Position numbers and translations under genes: made by a program. This document shows positions 22,244-33,390 of a stretch of DNA of 64,000 nt, in pieces (the stretch's first letter is position 1; each line of letters begins with the position of its first letter). A model generated the notes under the pieces. The model was not told where the DNA came from. It did not search any database and worked only from the letters and a program-made list of their open reading frames with translations. Source of the DNA: Axinella damicornis. Taxonomy: Eukaryota; Porifera; Demospongiae; Axinellida; Axinellidae. The stretch spans positions 19,236,762 through 19,300,761 of the forward strand of contig OZ007508.1 in assembly GCA_963931865.1 (NCBI GenBank). The letters are read 5' to 3'.

Positions 22244-25200
22244 ATGACCAGGACGGTCAGGGGCAATCTTCCCAACGTAAGAATGCTCTCACTCTCATTG
22301 ACCCTGGGTTTAGCAACTTTCAGAGGGGAACGAGGGCCACCAGGGTAAGAAGGCACACCCTCTTCCTCCTTACCACCCTCTCTGTCCTTCTGTCTTCCCT
22401 CCTGACCTCTCCCTCTCCGAACTATTGTTTCACATTTAAAGTATTTACTGTTTTTGTCCAGAGTTTTCGCGACAAGGTGAAGTCCTCACTGCAGAAGAGT
22501 GTCAAGAAGAACAGCAAGCAGGAGAACCTCTCAGGGGGTGGTTCCGTCCGGATTGGTCGTTCCAAGAGCTTCGGAAAGACGGACAGGATTGATCTGTAAG
22601 TGATGAGGACATGATAGGAAATCAGGCCATACATAATACACCCTAACCCTACCTCATCATTCACTCTCATCCTCAATCCCCTCCTCCCTCCCCTCCTCCC
22701 TCCCTCTCCCTCTCTCCCTCGCTTCCTCCTTCCATCTCCCCTCCTCCCTCTACTTCTTCCTCCCCTCCTCCCTCCTCCCCTCCCTCCCACCCTCCCTTCA
22801 GGACCCCAATTATACCTGGCATGAAACTTGGCTCCTCGCTGGACAACATCCACAGGGTCGGGAGCCATGGCACTGCCGAGACCCACTACACCTCACTGGG
22901 AGAACATGGGACATTTGTACGTTCCACACCATCAGTCATTAACCAATAGCCTGGAGTTGTCTTCTCCTTCCATGTTGTCAGTGTTGATTATCAGCCCCCA
23001 TCCTCCTCCTCGTACCCCTTCTCCCTCTTCTCCCCCTTACCTTTACCTCCCCCCCTCCTCCTCCCCCCTCCTCCCTCTCTCCACCCCCTCCCGCGTACCA
23101 CTTCTCCTCTCTCCCAGCTTGACCTTGCAATGCGTGGCATGCTGAGTATCCAGAGTGTGCACGAGAGTGTGTCACCGCGACACAGTTGCTTCCGTATCAT
23201 CACAGACAGCGACATCCTCTACGCCTCTTGTGGATCGAAGGAGGAGCTCAACAGATGGCTCACCAAGTAAGGATGTTAATCCTGTATTATAGTTACGATC
23301 CCTCCTTTCTATAGTCCTATTTGTCCTTCATCTTTTCTCTGTTCTCATCTTCTTGTACAATCTGACTCCAATAGTACCTCCCATGTTAGTGTTGCTTGTC
23401 AGTCGCACGTACACCCTTTCACATTTCATCTTCCTCTGCACAATTGCATCTTTCTTCCTTCTCCCTCCCTCTCCCCTCACCTTTCACTTCTCCCTACTCC
23501 TCTCCCATCTCCAGGATGCTTGAGTGCCAACGCCCAAATCGTGACCACCTGCGTCGTCTTGACACACAGCTCACCGTATGGATCATGGAGGCCCGCAACC
23601 TCCAGCCCAAGAAACGCTACTACTGTGAAATCTACCTCAATGGCATCCTCTATGCTCTGACCTGCTGCAAAATGATGAATGAGATTCTCTTCTGGGGAGA
23701 GCCATTTGTCTTTGAGTGAGTCCCTGCTCATTTGATGTCTCAATCTCTTTACTCTGTGCTTGCTCTTGAGTACAGCAAGTCTCAATTGATATAGAACTGC
23801 TGATCCCATCCTTGGCAGAGCCATCTGGATTACGTTACTGTTTCCTCTCTGTCCCACAGGGACCTGCCGATGCTTGGTGCGGTGATGATCAAGCTGTACC
23901 GTGAGAACTTCAACAAGAAGAAGAGAGAGAAAGCTCCAGCAGCTGAGCTTGGTACGTCCCAAGATGCACCAAACCATCCTTCCCTCACTACCTTATGGCC
24001 CTCCCTCTCTCGCCACTTCTCCTTCCCCCTCCCTCTTTCCCTCCCTCTCCCCACTCTTCCCATTCCCCTCTCCTCTCTCCTCCCTTCCCTCAGGCAAGAT
24101 CGAGATTCCTGCTCTAGTGCTGGAGAGCGGGCAGCTCTTTGAGAAATGGTGAGCCAGCAAAGTCTCCTTTTTGAACCTGAAACTGAAATATGCCCCACTT
24201 ATCTAATCGTGTACATAGAAATACATGTACTGTACAAATGGGCACAGATTATGTATCTGAAAGAGTGATTTTAAAGCTCATCCCTTGCTGAGAGGCTTTC
24301 ACGAGTGCTGTCGGAGAAGTCGGCACGAGGGCAGTTGGGCAGCTCTTCTCCACTGTGTAGGTTGGGGTCCAGTGTGCACCTCTGTCGGAGGGGGTAGGAA
24401 ATGGGCTGCCAGCTGAGAGGACTGCGCCAGAACTCCGCCCACCCTTGGTCACTCATCTGCTGCAAGATACCGGTGTAGTTTGCTGCTGAGATTTGGGCCT
24501 GGTTGATGAACGTAGTCTGGTTTGCTGTTTGAGTGTTCACAATGCGTACTACTCCTGAAGAGCAGTTGATGTCAATACCAATCCAGAATCGAAATTGTAC
24601 TCCAAGTGGTATCGTTCTGACCGTGCGGTTGTGATCAAGAGATACGATCAGCACGATCTTTTCGATCAGGAACTCAGTGCGATTCAGACGCGAATAGTTC
24701 AAATGTCCCACTTGATAATTGCAGGTCAGGTTTCCCCATTCTGTGATTTCAGCCACCAGCGTCAGTGAGCTGTTGTACTGATAAGGGCTAGTAAAGCGTG
24801 CATGTGCTCGACTGAGGTTCACAAAGGGTTGATTCGTGAGTGGAGGTTGAAATGAATTGAGGACATACCCAAGACTGCTATTCATGAGGTGGTTCTCCAA
24901 AATCATTATCCCGGGGTAACTGCTTTGCTCGTAAAAGAAGACCGCTCTGTCCGTTTTGACCAGTTCCACAATCCCGACCGTGATCTCACAGTCTCTCTCG
25001 TAGAATGGCTGGATGCAAATCCTCCCTACGACCCAGTTTGAGACCAGATAGTGGCTGTGTGTGTCTGTAGTCACGTCAGTTTCATCACTGGTGCTGTATG
25101 CGTCTCCCTCATCTGCCTCATCCTGGGTAGAGTGGCTGAGAGTGGTTAGTCCAAAGGAGAGTTTCCCATCGCAGAGGTCACCCGTCTGCCGCTGTTCGGG

Positions 25201-26242
25201 CATGTAGCTGTTGATGTGAGCATGGTATATATCTCGGATATGGTAGTCATATGTGCCGTTTGGTTGGACGTGTAACAGCAGACTGCAATAGTCTGGTATC
25301 CTCATGCTAGTCGACTCTGCAGTAAAGCCATCTTCTGCTGAGGTGTGGCTTTCTAACTCCCTCTCAGCCTGTAGCTTACCCGTTTGTCCCGAGGCCCCAC
25401 CTTCCTCTTTGGTGCACGTGGCAGGCTGCAGTGCTACCAGGAGGATCACCAGCAGGCCAATCCCCGTCTTCTTCAACTCAGCAGTGACAGGCATTGCAAA
25501 GACCAGCAGAGAGAATCTCTCCCTCTTTCTAACATTCACTGGTAGCTAGCTACACGTAACGAGGCAGCTCCATAAGCTAAGCTTACTGAGCCGATCTGCA
25601 CTCAATGACGGACTGCTGTTTACTTAAAGTATGCTCAAATAGAAAGTAACAATGTCCCTCTGGGGAGATTACATCAGCACTCTTGAATCTGATTGGTCAG
25701 CTGAAACAATTCCGACCAGTGGGAGTATGACTGACTATAAATGGTAGCTGTGAATATGCCTCCAGGTGTTTGTACCTGTGGCCATGATTAGCGTTATCAC
25801 TCACATGAGAGACACGACCTAACCGCTTGGTTTCAATATCATACTGAAAACTATGGCAAGTTTACACTGAGTAGATGCTTGTGTCACGCTCTGTTGGCAC
25901 GTACTAGCACCCTATATATACTGGTACCCTATGTATTATTAGCATCCTATACTAGCATCCTACGTATGTATACTAGCACCTATTGTAGCACCACTCTATA
26001 GTGCACTATGTTAGCAGTGCTAACATGTGCTTTAGAGTGGTGTGGAGTTAGGGTGCTAGTATAAGGTTCTAGTACAGCGTTCCAACAGAGAGGGTTACGC
26101 AAGCATTCTACTCAGTGTAAATCCTTGCCATACTGGAACCAAGCAGTTAGGTCATGTGGAGCACTGCTTTGCTGAGTCAGCACAAGCAGTAGTGTAACAA
26201 TGGTTGTAACTACTGGAGCCGATTCCACCCTCTAACTCCTTA

Positions 26243-26298
<56 letters not shown>

Positions 26299-27071
26299 CC
26301 ACACACACACACATCTCCCCCTCTGTGCACCAGGTACCCGGTGATGACATACCAAAAGGGACTGTCGGGAGTGTCGAAGGACAGGGAGAGGGAGACGCCC
26401 TCCACCCGCATCAAGCTGCAGTACCAGGTGGTCTCCATCCTGCCACTCAGGGCATACGAGGACTTCATCAGGGTGTGTGTCTGTCCTCTGTTCATCTGTG
26501 ACGTGTGTGATGTGTGTGTTGTGTGGGTGTGGTGTGTGCACAGGTGGGTGTGTTGGTGGGTATGTCATAGTCTACTGTCGACTTGAATCCGTCTGCAGTT
26601 CCTGAAGTCGGACTACAGTGTGATCTGTGAAGTTCTGGAGCCCATCATTTCTGCCAAAGCTAAAGTGAGTAGCAGTAATACTGGACACCCTTGTTAAGAA
26701 AAGGATTGATATACATTCCCTCCCTCCCTTCCCCTCCCCTCCTCTCCCCCAGGACGAAATTGCCCAGACTCTGGTGAGGATCTTGCAGGTCTGTGGTAGG
26801 GCAAAAGAATTCCTCTGTGATGTCATCATGGCTGAAGTCCAGCACATTGGTAAGCTTCAACCGAACACCCAACAGACTCACTAATGCAACTTGTACACCA
26901 ATTTGGTAGCCTCGTTCCCAGTCCCACGCCCAGCTTTCCGTCGCTGCTTAGTACTAAGCAGCGACGGAAAGCTGGGCGTGGGACTGAGAACGAGGCTACC
27001 TATTTGGTGATTAGTGTCCATGTACACATGTATTTACACTTGGACAGTCAGAGGATACATGTAGCCATTAT

Positions 27072-27105
<34 letters not shown>

Positions 27106-30100
27106 TACCCATACACACATGCACACACACACACCTGTCACAGAAAACGAGAACCTCATCTTCAGGGGCAACACTTTTGCCACAAAGGCAGTGGACACGT
27201 ACATGAAACTCGTGGGGGAAACGGTAAGCTTGCCTTCTTGTATGGCCATGAATGCATCTCTGAAAATGAAAAATTGAAGGAGTAAGGAAATCAGGCTGTT
27301 CATTGTACTATGTCCCTTTTCCCTCCCCTCATCCCTTCTCTCTCCTCCCTTCCTTCCCCTTCCCTCTCCTCCCTTCCTTCCCCTTCCCTCTCCTCCCCCT
27401 CTGTTCTTCCTCCTCCTCCTCCTTCCTCCGTCCCCTCACCCTCCTCCTCCTCGTCTTCCCAACCCTGCTCCTCTCCCTAGTATCTCCGTGAGACGCTGAC
27501 CGGTTTCATTCTGGTTACCTTGGAGACAGAAGAGGACTGTGAGGTGGACCCCATGAAGCTGCAACCAGGAGCCAACCTGGCATACAACCAGCAGGTCCTC
27601 ACCGCTCTGGTGCAGAGGGCATGGTTTGACATCCTCTCCTCCTTCACCAAGTTCCCCAGGTGAGTGGGAGGGATGCTGCAAACTGTCAGTCTGTCAGATG
27701 GTATGGTGGAGGACTTGCCAATAGGCTCTATTCATTATGTCATAATGTTGTGTTACCATAGCAACCTACTGCAAATATAGCAACAGATGATGACATCACT
27801 GTTACTAATTATAGTTATACTTATACTGTACCATTTTGGTAGATATTTTTTGTCCTCTCTTATGCCACCTGTTACTAGTTGTGTTGTAATTATAGCTCAA
27901 ATCCACCTCTTCCTCCCTCCATCTCTCCTTCAGCGACCTCCGCAACACACTTCATGGGATCCGTCAGCGGTTCGGTTCAGAGAAGGAGGATGCCTGCTTC
28001 AAGCTTATCAGTGGCTCCATTTTCTTACGGTTTCTCTGTCCAGCAATCCTCTCCCCGAGCCTCTTCCAGCTGTGTCAGGGTAGGGCTCGTAGATAGACAC
28101 GCACACATGATGTGATGTTGTTCCCAGTTACCCTTGTGGTTCGTTTAGAGTCACATCCGCCTATGTATCCATCTTATTTTGGGGGTTGTGATATGAAAAA
28201 TTATTTCCCAGTAAATAGATACCTACGTAAGAATGATGGATTATTGTTCCGAGTGTAATGTGGGCTAGCCATGATGTCACTCTTAAACTGGCGTTGTGTT
28301 CATTTATGCAGAGTACCCAGATGAGAAGACATCGAGGAAGCTAACTCTAGTGGCCAAAGTGGTTCAGAACCTTGCCAACTTCACCAGGTGAGGAGGCCAG
28401 CTGAGCAGCCCTAACTTCAGCACATGTACAGTACGAGATGTACAGAGTACTGCTCTCAGTGGTGAAGCAGCTGATGACTTCCTTTCTGATGTTCATCTCA
28501 TCAGGCTGCCATTGACTTGGCATACCTAGATGCGGCACAGCAGTGCACGGCCATACCAGTACTTAGCTGGCACCAACAGCCATACAATCATTTAGCTTGA
28601 CACCCACCACTGATGTGCTGCATCAACGGAAACAATATCCCTCCCTCCCTACTTCCACCTCCTCTTCCTCCTTCTCCCCCCTCCCCCTCTCCTTACTCCC
28701 TCCTCCCCTCCGCTCCCTCTCTCCCTCCCTCCCTCCCTCCCTCCCTCCCTCCCTCCCACCCACCCTCCCTCCCTCCCTCCCTCCCTCCCTCCCTCCCTCC
28801 CTCCCTCCCTCCCTCCCTCCCTCCCTCCCTCCCTCCCTCCCTCCCTCCCTCCCTCCCTCCCTCCCTCCCTCCCTCCCAGGTTTGGAGCAAAAGAAGAGTA
28901 CATGTGTTTCATGAATGACTTTGTGGGGAAGGAGATCAGCAACATGAAGGGATTCATCCGCAAGATATCAGTGAGTTTGCTGCTTCAGTAACAAGTGCAA
29001 ACCTGACCCTCCAAATATGCAGTCATGCAGTAGTGACTACCATTTGTTCTTTGCCTTCCACTGTTATAGCCTCACCCACAACCCACACACACACACACAC
29101 ACACAGTCTCCCCTCTCAGAAGCAGACGCAGTAGTGGAGTGGGGTCCGTGTCAAATCGACCTTGGTCGTGAAGTATCTGTGATGCACACCACCCTCTCGA
29201 ACCAGCTGAAGTCCGTGCAGCTCAATGAGGTCAGTAGTAGCAGTAAGAGGAGCTAGCTAGCTAGCTACGTAAGGTTAGCCCAACTGGGAGCACTAGCTCG
29301 GTTCCACAGTACTACAGTGGACAGCCACAAAGACTGAAGGCTACTAGAGGTACCTAGTGGTGCATGCAATCGTGCACACTTCTGGTTGGCTTCATGTTTT
29401 GTACCTCTTGAAAGTAGCATCTGTGAAGCTAGTCACTGTCTCTTCTCTTGACCTCTCAAGGTGGCATTAAGAAGGATTGAGCCCCTCCCAGCCATCTTGG
29501 ACCAGATTTCAAAACTGGCGGAGGAAGAAGAGGGTGATCCTTTCTCCTCCACCTTTGAGGCACTCCGTGTGATGCAGACCACCATCAGCAAGTTCAACGG
29601 AGGGGGAAGTCCCGAGAGAGAAATCTCGGACACCTCGTCAGAGTATACCACTCCAGCGCAGTCCCAGTCGACTTCTCCTACTCATGAGCACAGTCCTCCC
29701 GCACCTAGCCCCCCTAACCCTTCAGACATTGTGTCCCTTGGGAGTATGATGGGATTTCCACCACCTGACCAGACCACCATTACTGTTTCACCGTGTACCT
29801 CACCAACCTACGGCAGTGCAGTATCACGTCTTGCAACGCACTCGATCATGGCTTCAAGATCCGGAGAAGAGAGTAGTGGTAATTGGACCAGAAGAAGCCC
29901 CCCTACCCAGCCTCGTAATCAGTACACAGTGGAGCCGGGGAGCCCGAGGAGGCTGTCTGATTCTGAGTTACACCGACACGGAGTGAAGTCACGACTTCCT
30001 CCCTCATACCAGCAGCCATCACATGGACACTCCAAGTCTATTGATGCCACTTTCAGGTGAGTCTAGACCCAGGAGTGATCAACTTGATCATGATGATTGA

Positions 30101-33012
30101 TTGACTGATGGGGATTGAGCACAGGGAGTGATCAACTTGATCATGTTGATTACCCCGTGCGCATGCGCAGCAGGGGGTAGAGTGATCGGTTTGTCTGTCA
30201 GTCTGTCCATAGATGTAGAGTGGTTTGAGCAGTGAATGCCTTGTTGAAGGTTTATTTCGGGATAGAAGTGTCAGAATTCAGAAAATACTAGCGTCTACGT
30301 AACTCACAGACCAGAGATCTACTCGAGAGGCTGAGAAAAGCTGCGTGAAAGTTGTGCTTCTAATTTATACAACTTGACCACACCCCATTACTGCCGCAAC
30401 TTACGGTATCTCATTCTGCATGCTGATAGCACTGTAAATCGTAGCCTAGCTAGCTCATCGTGCATGCTGTATGAATTATCGGTGGTATATATGGAATTCC
30501 AAAGTGGACAAAATTGTGTCGCAGAAATAAACATCGTGCTGTGTTACAAATGCACAAAAACACTATGCTATGGTGCAAAATGTAGAGAAGTCATATGCTC
30601 AAAATGCGGAGACATCATGCTCAAAATGCAGAGACGTCATGCTCAAAACGCAGAGAAGTCATGCGCAAAATGCAGAAACGTCATGCTCAAAATAGAGATG
30701 TCATGCGCAAAATGCAGACTAAAGCAGTAGTAGGACCAGTAGCGCTTTCAAGGAGAACCAAAAAATGTATTTGACTCAGACCGTACACTCAAGGCAGAAA
30801 TGCAAGCTGCATGTTTGAAATGTAAGAGCAACTTACCTACCTTGACCGTTCGCGGGCTGAAAGCCTGAAGGCAGACATAGTCTTGAGCTAGCTAGGTTTA
30901 GCTAGCTAGGTTTAGGGGTTCAAGACGTCGTGAAGGATTGCACTACCTGGCAGCACCTCACAAACCCTTCCGTAGATGGCCCTGAGGACACTAGTACATT
31001 CCTCTGCTCTCAGGATCAGCTGCTCAGCTAAAGACAAGTCGTCCGTGTTGTAGTGGCGCTCGAGCTGCGCACAGATGCTCATAACCGTGGGCCAGAACGA
31101 ATCCAGATCACGAGTACCTTCACGTAGTTCCCTAACTTAACTTCAGCTAGAGTGGGAATTAAATAGAACATGTACTGTACCGTAAATACATAATGTGCAT
31201 TATTTTGTGTTTTGCATTTTGAGCATGACGTTTCTGCATTTTGCGCACGACATCTCTGTATTTTGAGCATGACTTTAGTCTGCATTTTGAGCATGACTTT
31301 AGTCTGCATTTTGAGCGTGACTGACTTTAGTCTGCATTTTGAGCATGACTGACTTTAGTCTGCATTTTGAACATGACTTTAGTCTGCATTTTGAGAATGA
31401 CTGACTTTAGTCTGCATTTTGAGCATGACTTTAGTCTGCGTTTTGCGCATGACATCTCTGTATGACGTTTCTGCATTTTGAGCATGACGTCTCTGCATTT
31501 TGAGCATGACTTCTCTGCGTTTTGAGCATGACGTCTCTGCATTTTGAGCATGATGTCTCCGCATTTTGAGCATGACTTCTCTACGTTTTGCACCATAGCA
31601 TAGTGTTTTTGTGCATTTTTAACACAGCACGATGTTTATTTCTGTGACACAATTTTGTCCACTTTGGAATTCCATAGGTGGTAGGCCTATAGCTGTCAAG
31701 TCAAAGTTGCGCACGGGGTACGTGCTCTGCTGAGCACCTCTAGTTGATTTACTGATAGGGGATTGAGCACAGGGAGTGATCAACTTCATCATGACTGATA
31801 AGGGGTTGAGCACCGCAACTTGATCATGATGATTGATTGACTGATAGGGGATTGAGCACTGGTAGTGATCAACTTGATCATGATGATGATAAGGGATTGA
31901 ACACTGCTGTTTCTTCATTTTCCCTTTCTACAGATTCGATGAGCACATTGAAATGGCAGAGGTAAGGCACTACTAGCAGTGGGGGGGGGGGGGGGGGGGG
32001 GGCAGCTAAACATTTTGTTGTGTGGGTGGCATCCGCATTCGATTCCAGAGTAGGAGAGAATTTGCAATGTGCGAGTTCAATGAGAAAGGTTCAGCTTGTT
32101 TGTACAAGAGTCCCCCAACTAGCTAAATATGTATGTTACATTACTGGTACTCTCATTCCTTGTGCTGTCCTGAGCTCCATGTAATCGTGGTACCAGACCC
32201 TCACACGAGAATCTAGAACCCAGATGAGTCTCCGTGTTGCCTGTTTTCATTATTCACATAGTACACATGTAGTTGATAGATAGATAGATAGATAGATAGA
32301 TGGATGGATGGATAGATAGATAGATAGATAAATTTTAATTTTGACAGGTAAGTTCCATCAGCCTGGGGCTTGTTAGTATCTTTGCTGCTTGTGATGGAAT
32401 AGCTTAACTGAACCACTCCATATCGTTGCCACACAGCTAAGAGCAGAGAACGCTCATTTGCTAGAGGAAATGGAGCAGCTGAAGAGAGAGTTAGAGAGGC
32501 AGAGAGGAGCCAATGAGAGATTGAAGGGGGACCTCGGAAAGGTCGACGAGAGTCGCAAACAGGTTGACCATGACTTAAAGAGTCTCAGAGAAAACAGAGG
32601 GAAGATCCTTAGGGGGTTGAACACACAGACAGAGATAGCTCTTGTGCAGTTCAAGAGAGACTTTGAATACCTCAAGAAGCAGCTTCAAGCAAAGGATGAC
32701 ATTATCTCAATCCAAGAAAGAAGGATTGTGAGCTTGACTGAGGCAAACTGCACGCTCAGAAGTGGGCTTCAGGAGCTCCAGGGACTCCCACAACATGAAG
32801 ACAGTGACAGTGACTTGGAAGACGAAGCCCGGAGAATGCTGAACTCCTACCAGTCAGGTGGCAGCAAGCCACTCACAAACGGTCACCCGCCCAGCAGCCA
32901 TGGCCGGTATAGTCACACTGGTGTCACGGGGCAGCACAGTGGTGCCACGGGACAGGGCTCCGAACTCATGCGTGTAATCTCACAGCTGGACAGTGGCAGA
33001 TTTGATATATGA
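22244..33012 (+). CDS. SynGAP/DAB2IP/RASAL2-family Ras GTPase-activating protein, 5' end unresolved
   Basis: This protein stimulates GTP hydrolysis by Ras/Rap at the membrane. Exons: 22244-22344, 22462-22595, 22802-22916, 23118-23266, 23515-23715, 23860-23951, 24094-24148, 26334-26472, 26599-26664, 26753-26849, 27144-27223, 27481-27659, 27934-28079, 28312-28387, 28880-28970, 29107-29229, 29461-30056, 31934-31961, 32437-33012. Phases agree throughout, giving 1013 residues plus stop. Order: basic linker; end of a PH domain ([14 protein letters not shown]...LNRWLTK); C2 domain ([20 protein letters not shown]); RasGAP domain with the arginine-finger block [12 protein letters not shown] (about 389-400), [15 protein letters not shown] (about 498) and [12 protein letters not shown]; Ser/Pro-rich tail; coiled coil (about 824-930); C-terminal SGRFDI. 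The catalytic residues look intact. Vertebrates have several paralogues, so the sequence supports the family but not one member. Upstream exons completing the PH domain are missing from the model. Confidence 0.93.
24271..25494 (-). CDS. Intronic antisense gene: secreted N-glycosylated protein of unknown family
   Basis: This uninterrupted 407-residue ORF lies wholly inside the RasGAP intron 24149-26333, on the opposite strand. The ATG at 25494 gives [20 protein letters not shown] followed by ALQPATC, a typical signal peptide. The open frame extends 15 codons further upstream without an ATG. The mature part has about ten N-x-S/T sites (NGT, NSS, NLS, NLT, NYS, NRT, NCS, NQT, NYT) and about ten cysteines, an acidic Ser/Thr-rich stretch near residues 120-150, and no second membrane segment. 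It is therefore probably extracellular. No family was recognised. It ends about 120 bases from the RasGAP exon at 24148. The single-exon structure amid many-exon neighbours is compatible with a retro-derived or lineage-specific gene. Confidence 0.75.
   Translation of the reverse strand: MPVTAELKKTGIGLLVILLVALQPATCTKEEGGASGQTGKLQAERELESHTSAEDGFTAESTSMRIPDYCSLLLHVQPNGTYDYHIRDIYHAHINSYMPEQRQTGDLCDGKLSFGLTTLSHSTQDEADEGDAYSTSDETDVTTDTHSHYLVSNWVVGRICIQPFYERDCEITVGIVELVKTDRAVFFYEQSSYPGIMILENHLMNSSLGYVLNSFQPPLTNQPFVNLSRAHARFTSPYQYNSSLTLVAEITEWGNLTCNYQVGHLNYSRLNRTEFLIEKIVLIVSLDHNRTVRTIPLGVQFRFWIGIDINCSSGVVRIVNTQTANQTTFINQAQISAANYTGILQQMSDQGWAEFWRSPLSWQPISYPLRQRCTLDPNLHSGEELPNCPRADFSDSTRESLSARDEL
25816..26153. 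mobile_element. MITE-like element, 338 bp, with terminal inverted repeats of about 75 bp
   Basis: The left arm starts GACCTAACCGCTTGGTTTCA and continues through GGCAAGTTTACACTGAGTAG to TCTGTTGG. The right arm is the diverged inverse, CCAACAGAGAGGGTTACGCA to AACCAAGCAGTTAGGTC. The centre carries CTAGCACCCTA / TAGGGTGCTAG repeats, a shorter inner palindrome. There is no coding capacity. It sits in the RasGAP intron just upstream of the nested antisense gene. Confidence 0.8.
26235..26330. repeat. (CA)n tract leading into a RasGAP splice acceptor
   Basis: A CA run of about 60 bases with TCCA interruptions continues into CTCCCCCTCTGTGCACCAG, the acceptor of exon 26334-26472. Confidence 0.9.
26905..27000. 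repeat. Near-perfect 96-bp palindrome (AGCCTCGTTCCCAG family)
   Basis: The arms, 26905-26952 and 26953-27000, meet at GCTTAGTACTAAGC with about one mismatch. The ends read GGTAGCCTCGTTCCCAG and inverse. It lies in a RasGAP intron and is the best-preserved member of the dispersed family. Confidence 0.9.
27075..27103. repeat. Poly-C run before a RasGAP acceptor
   Basis: A C run of nearly 30 bases, then CTCTACC and (CA)n, ends at CTGTCACAG, the acceptor of exon 27144-27223. Confidence 0.9.
28720..28878. repeat. (CCCT)n microsatellite serving as polypyrimidine tract
   Basis: About 160 bases of CCCT units end in CCCTCCCAG, the 3' splice site of RasGAP exon 28880-28970. No non-repeat sequence separates repeat from exon. 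Confidence 0.95.
30152..31724. mobile_element. Foldback-type element whose arms are tandem repeats
   Basis: The outer ends are TACCCCGTGCGCA (30152) and TGCGCACGGGGTA (ending about 31724). The left arm (about 30485-30725) holds a unique segment, GGAATTCCAAAGTGGACAAA, then about six units of roughly 22 bp built on TCATGCTCAAAATGCAGA. The right arm (about 31200-31690) is the inverse, with more units (CTGCATTTTGAGCATGAC, about 17 copies) and the same unique segment inverted. The middle (30730-31190) is non-repeated with no convincing gene. Copies of a GATTGAGCACAGGGAGTGAT unit flank both sides (30110-30150 and 31740-31900). The whole element lies in the RasGAP intron 30057-31933. Confidence 0.75.
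31979..32002. repeat. Poly-G run in RasGAP intron
   Basis: A pure G run of about 22 bases lies shortly after the GTAAGG donor at 31962. Confidence 0.9.
32276..32331. repeat. (GATA)n/(GATG)n microsatellite
   Basis: A TAGA/GATA run interrupted by GGATGGATGGAT lies in the last RasGAP intron. Confidence 0.95.
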
Positions 33013-33390
33013 AACGGCAGCTGTATAATGATGTTATATGTAGTGTATGTACTCTACAGACCTCTTTCGTCATAGTTTCTCTTGTGCATCATACAATCTG
33101 GTCAGCTTAATGATTATAATTAACACTGCATTATCATCAGATTCCTCAGTTCGAAGTTTAACTGATTTCATGGACTGCAGCTACCTTGGGCAAGCAATTA
33201 GTGACGTATTGGAAATTACCCCTGAGCAGTTACACACTACTACTATTTATAGAATGGACCCACCACAAAGCTTTGGTAAGTAGGTACTTTCCCAATTTAC
33301 AAACTGGACCAATCACAGAGCTGTATTGACCGAACTCCAGCCTTAATTGTGACAGTTTTCGTAAGATCATCAGTCTCAATCCGTCCAAAG

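Noticed and set aside
30590..31600. Regular repeats resembling a CRISPR array
   Set aside because: The units are contiguous tandem repeats without unique spacers, in two inverted arms, in an animal intron.
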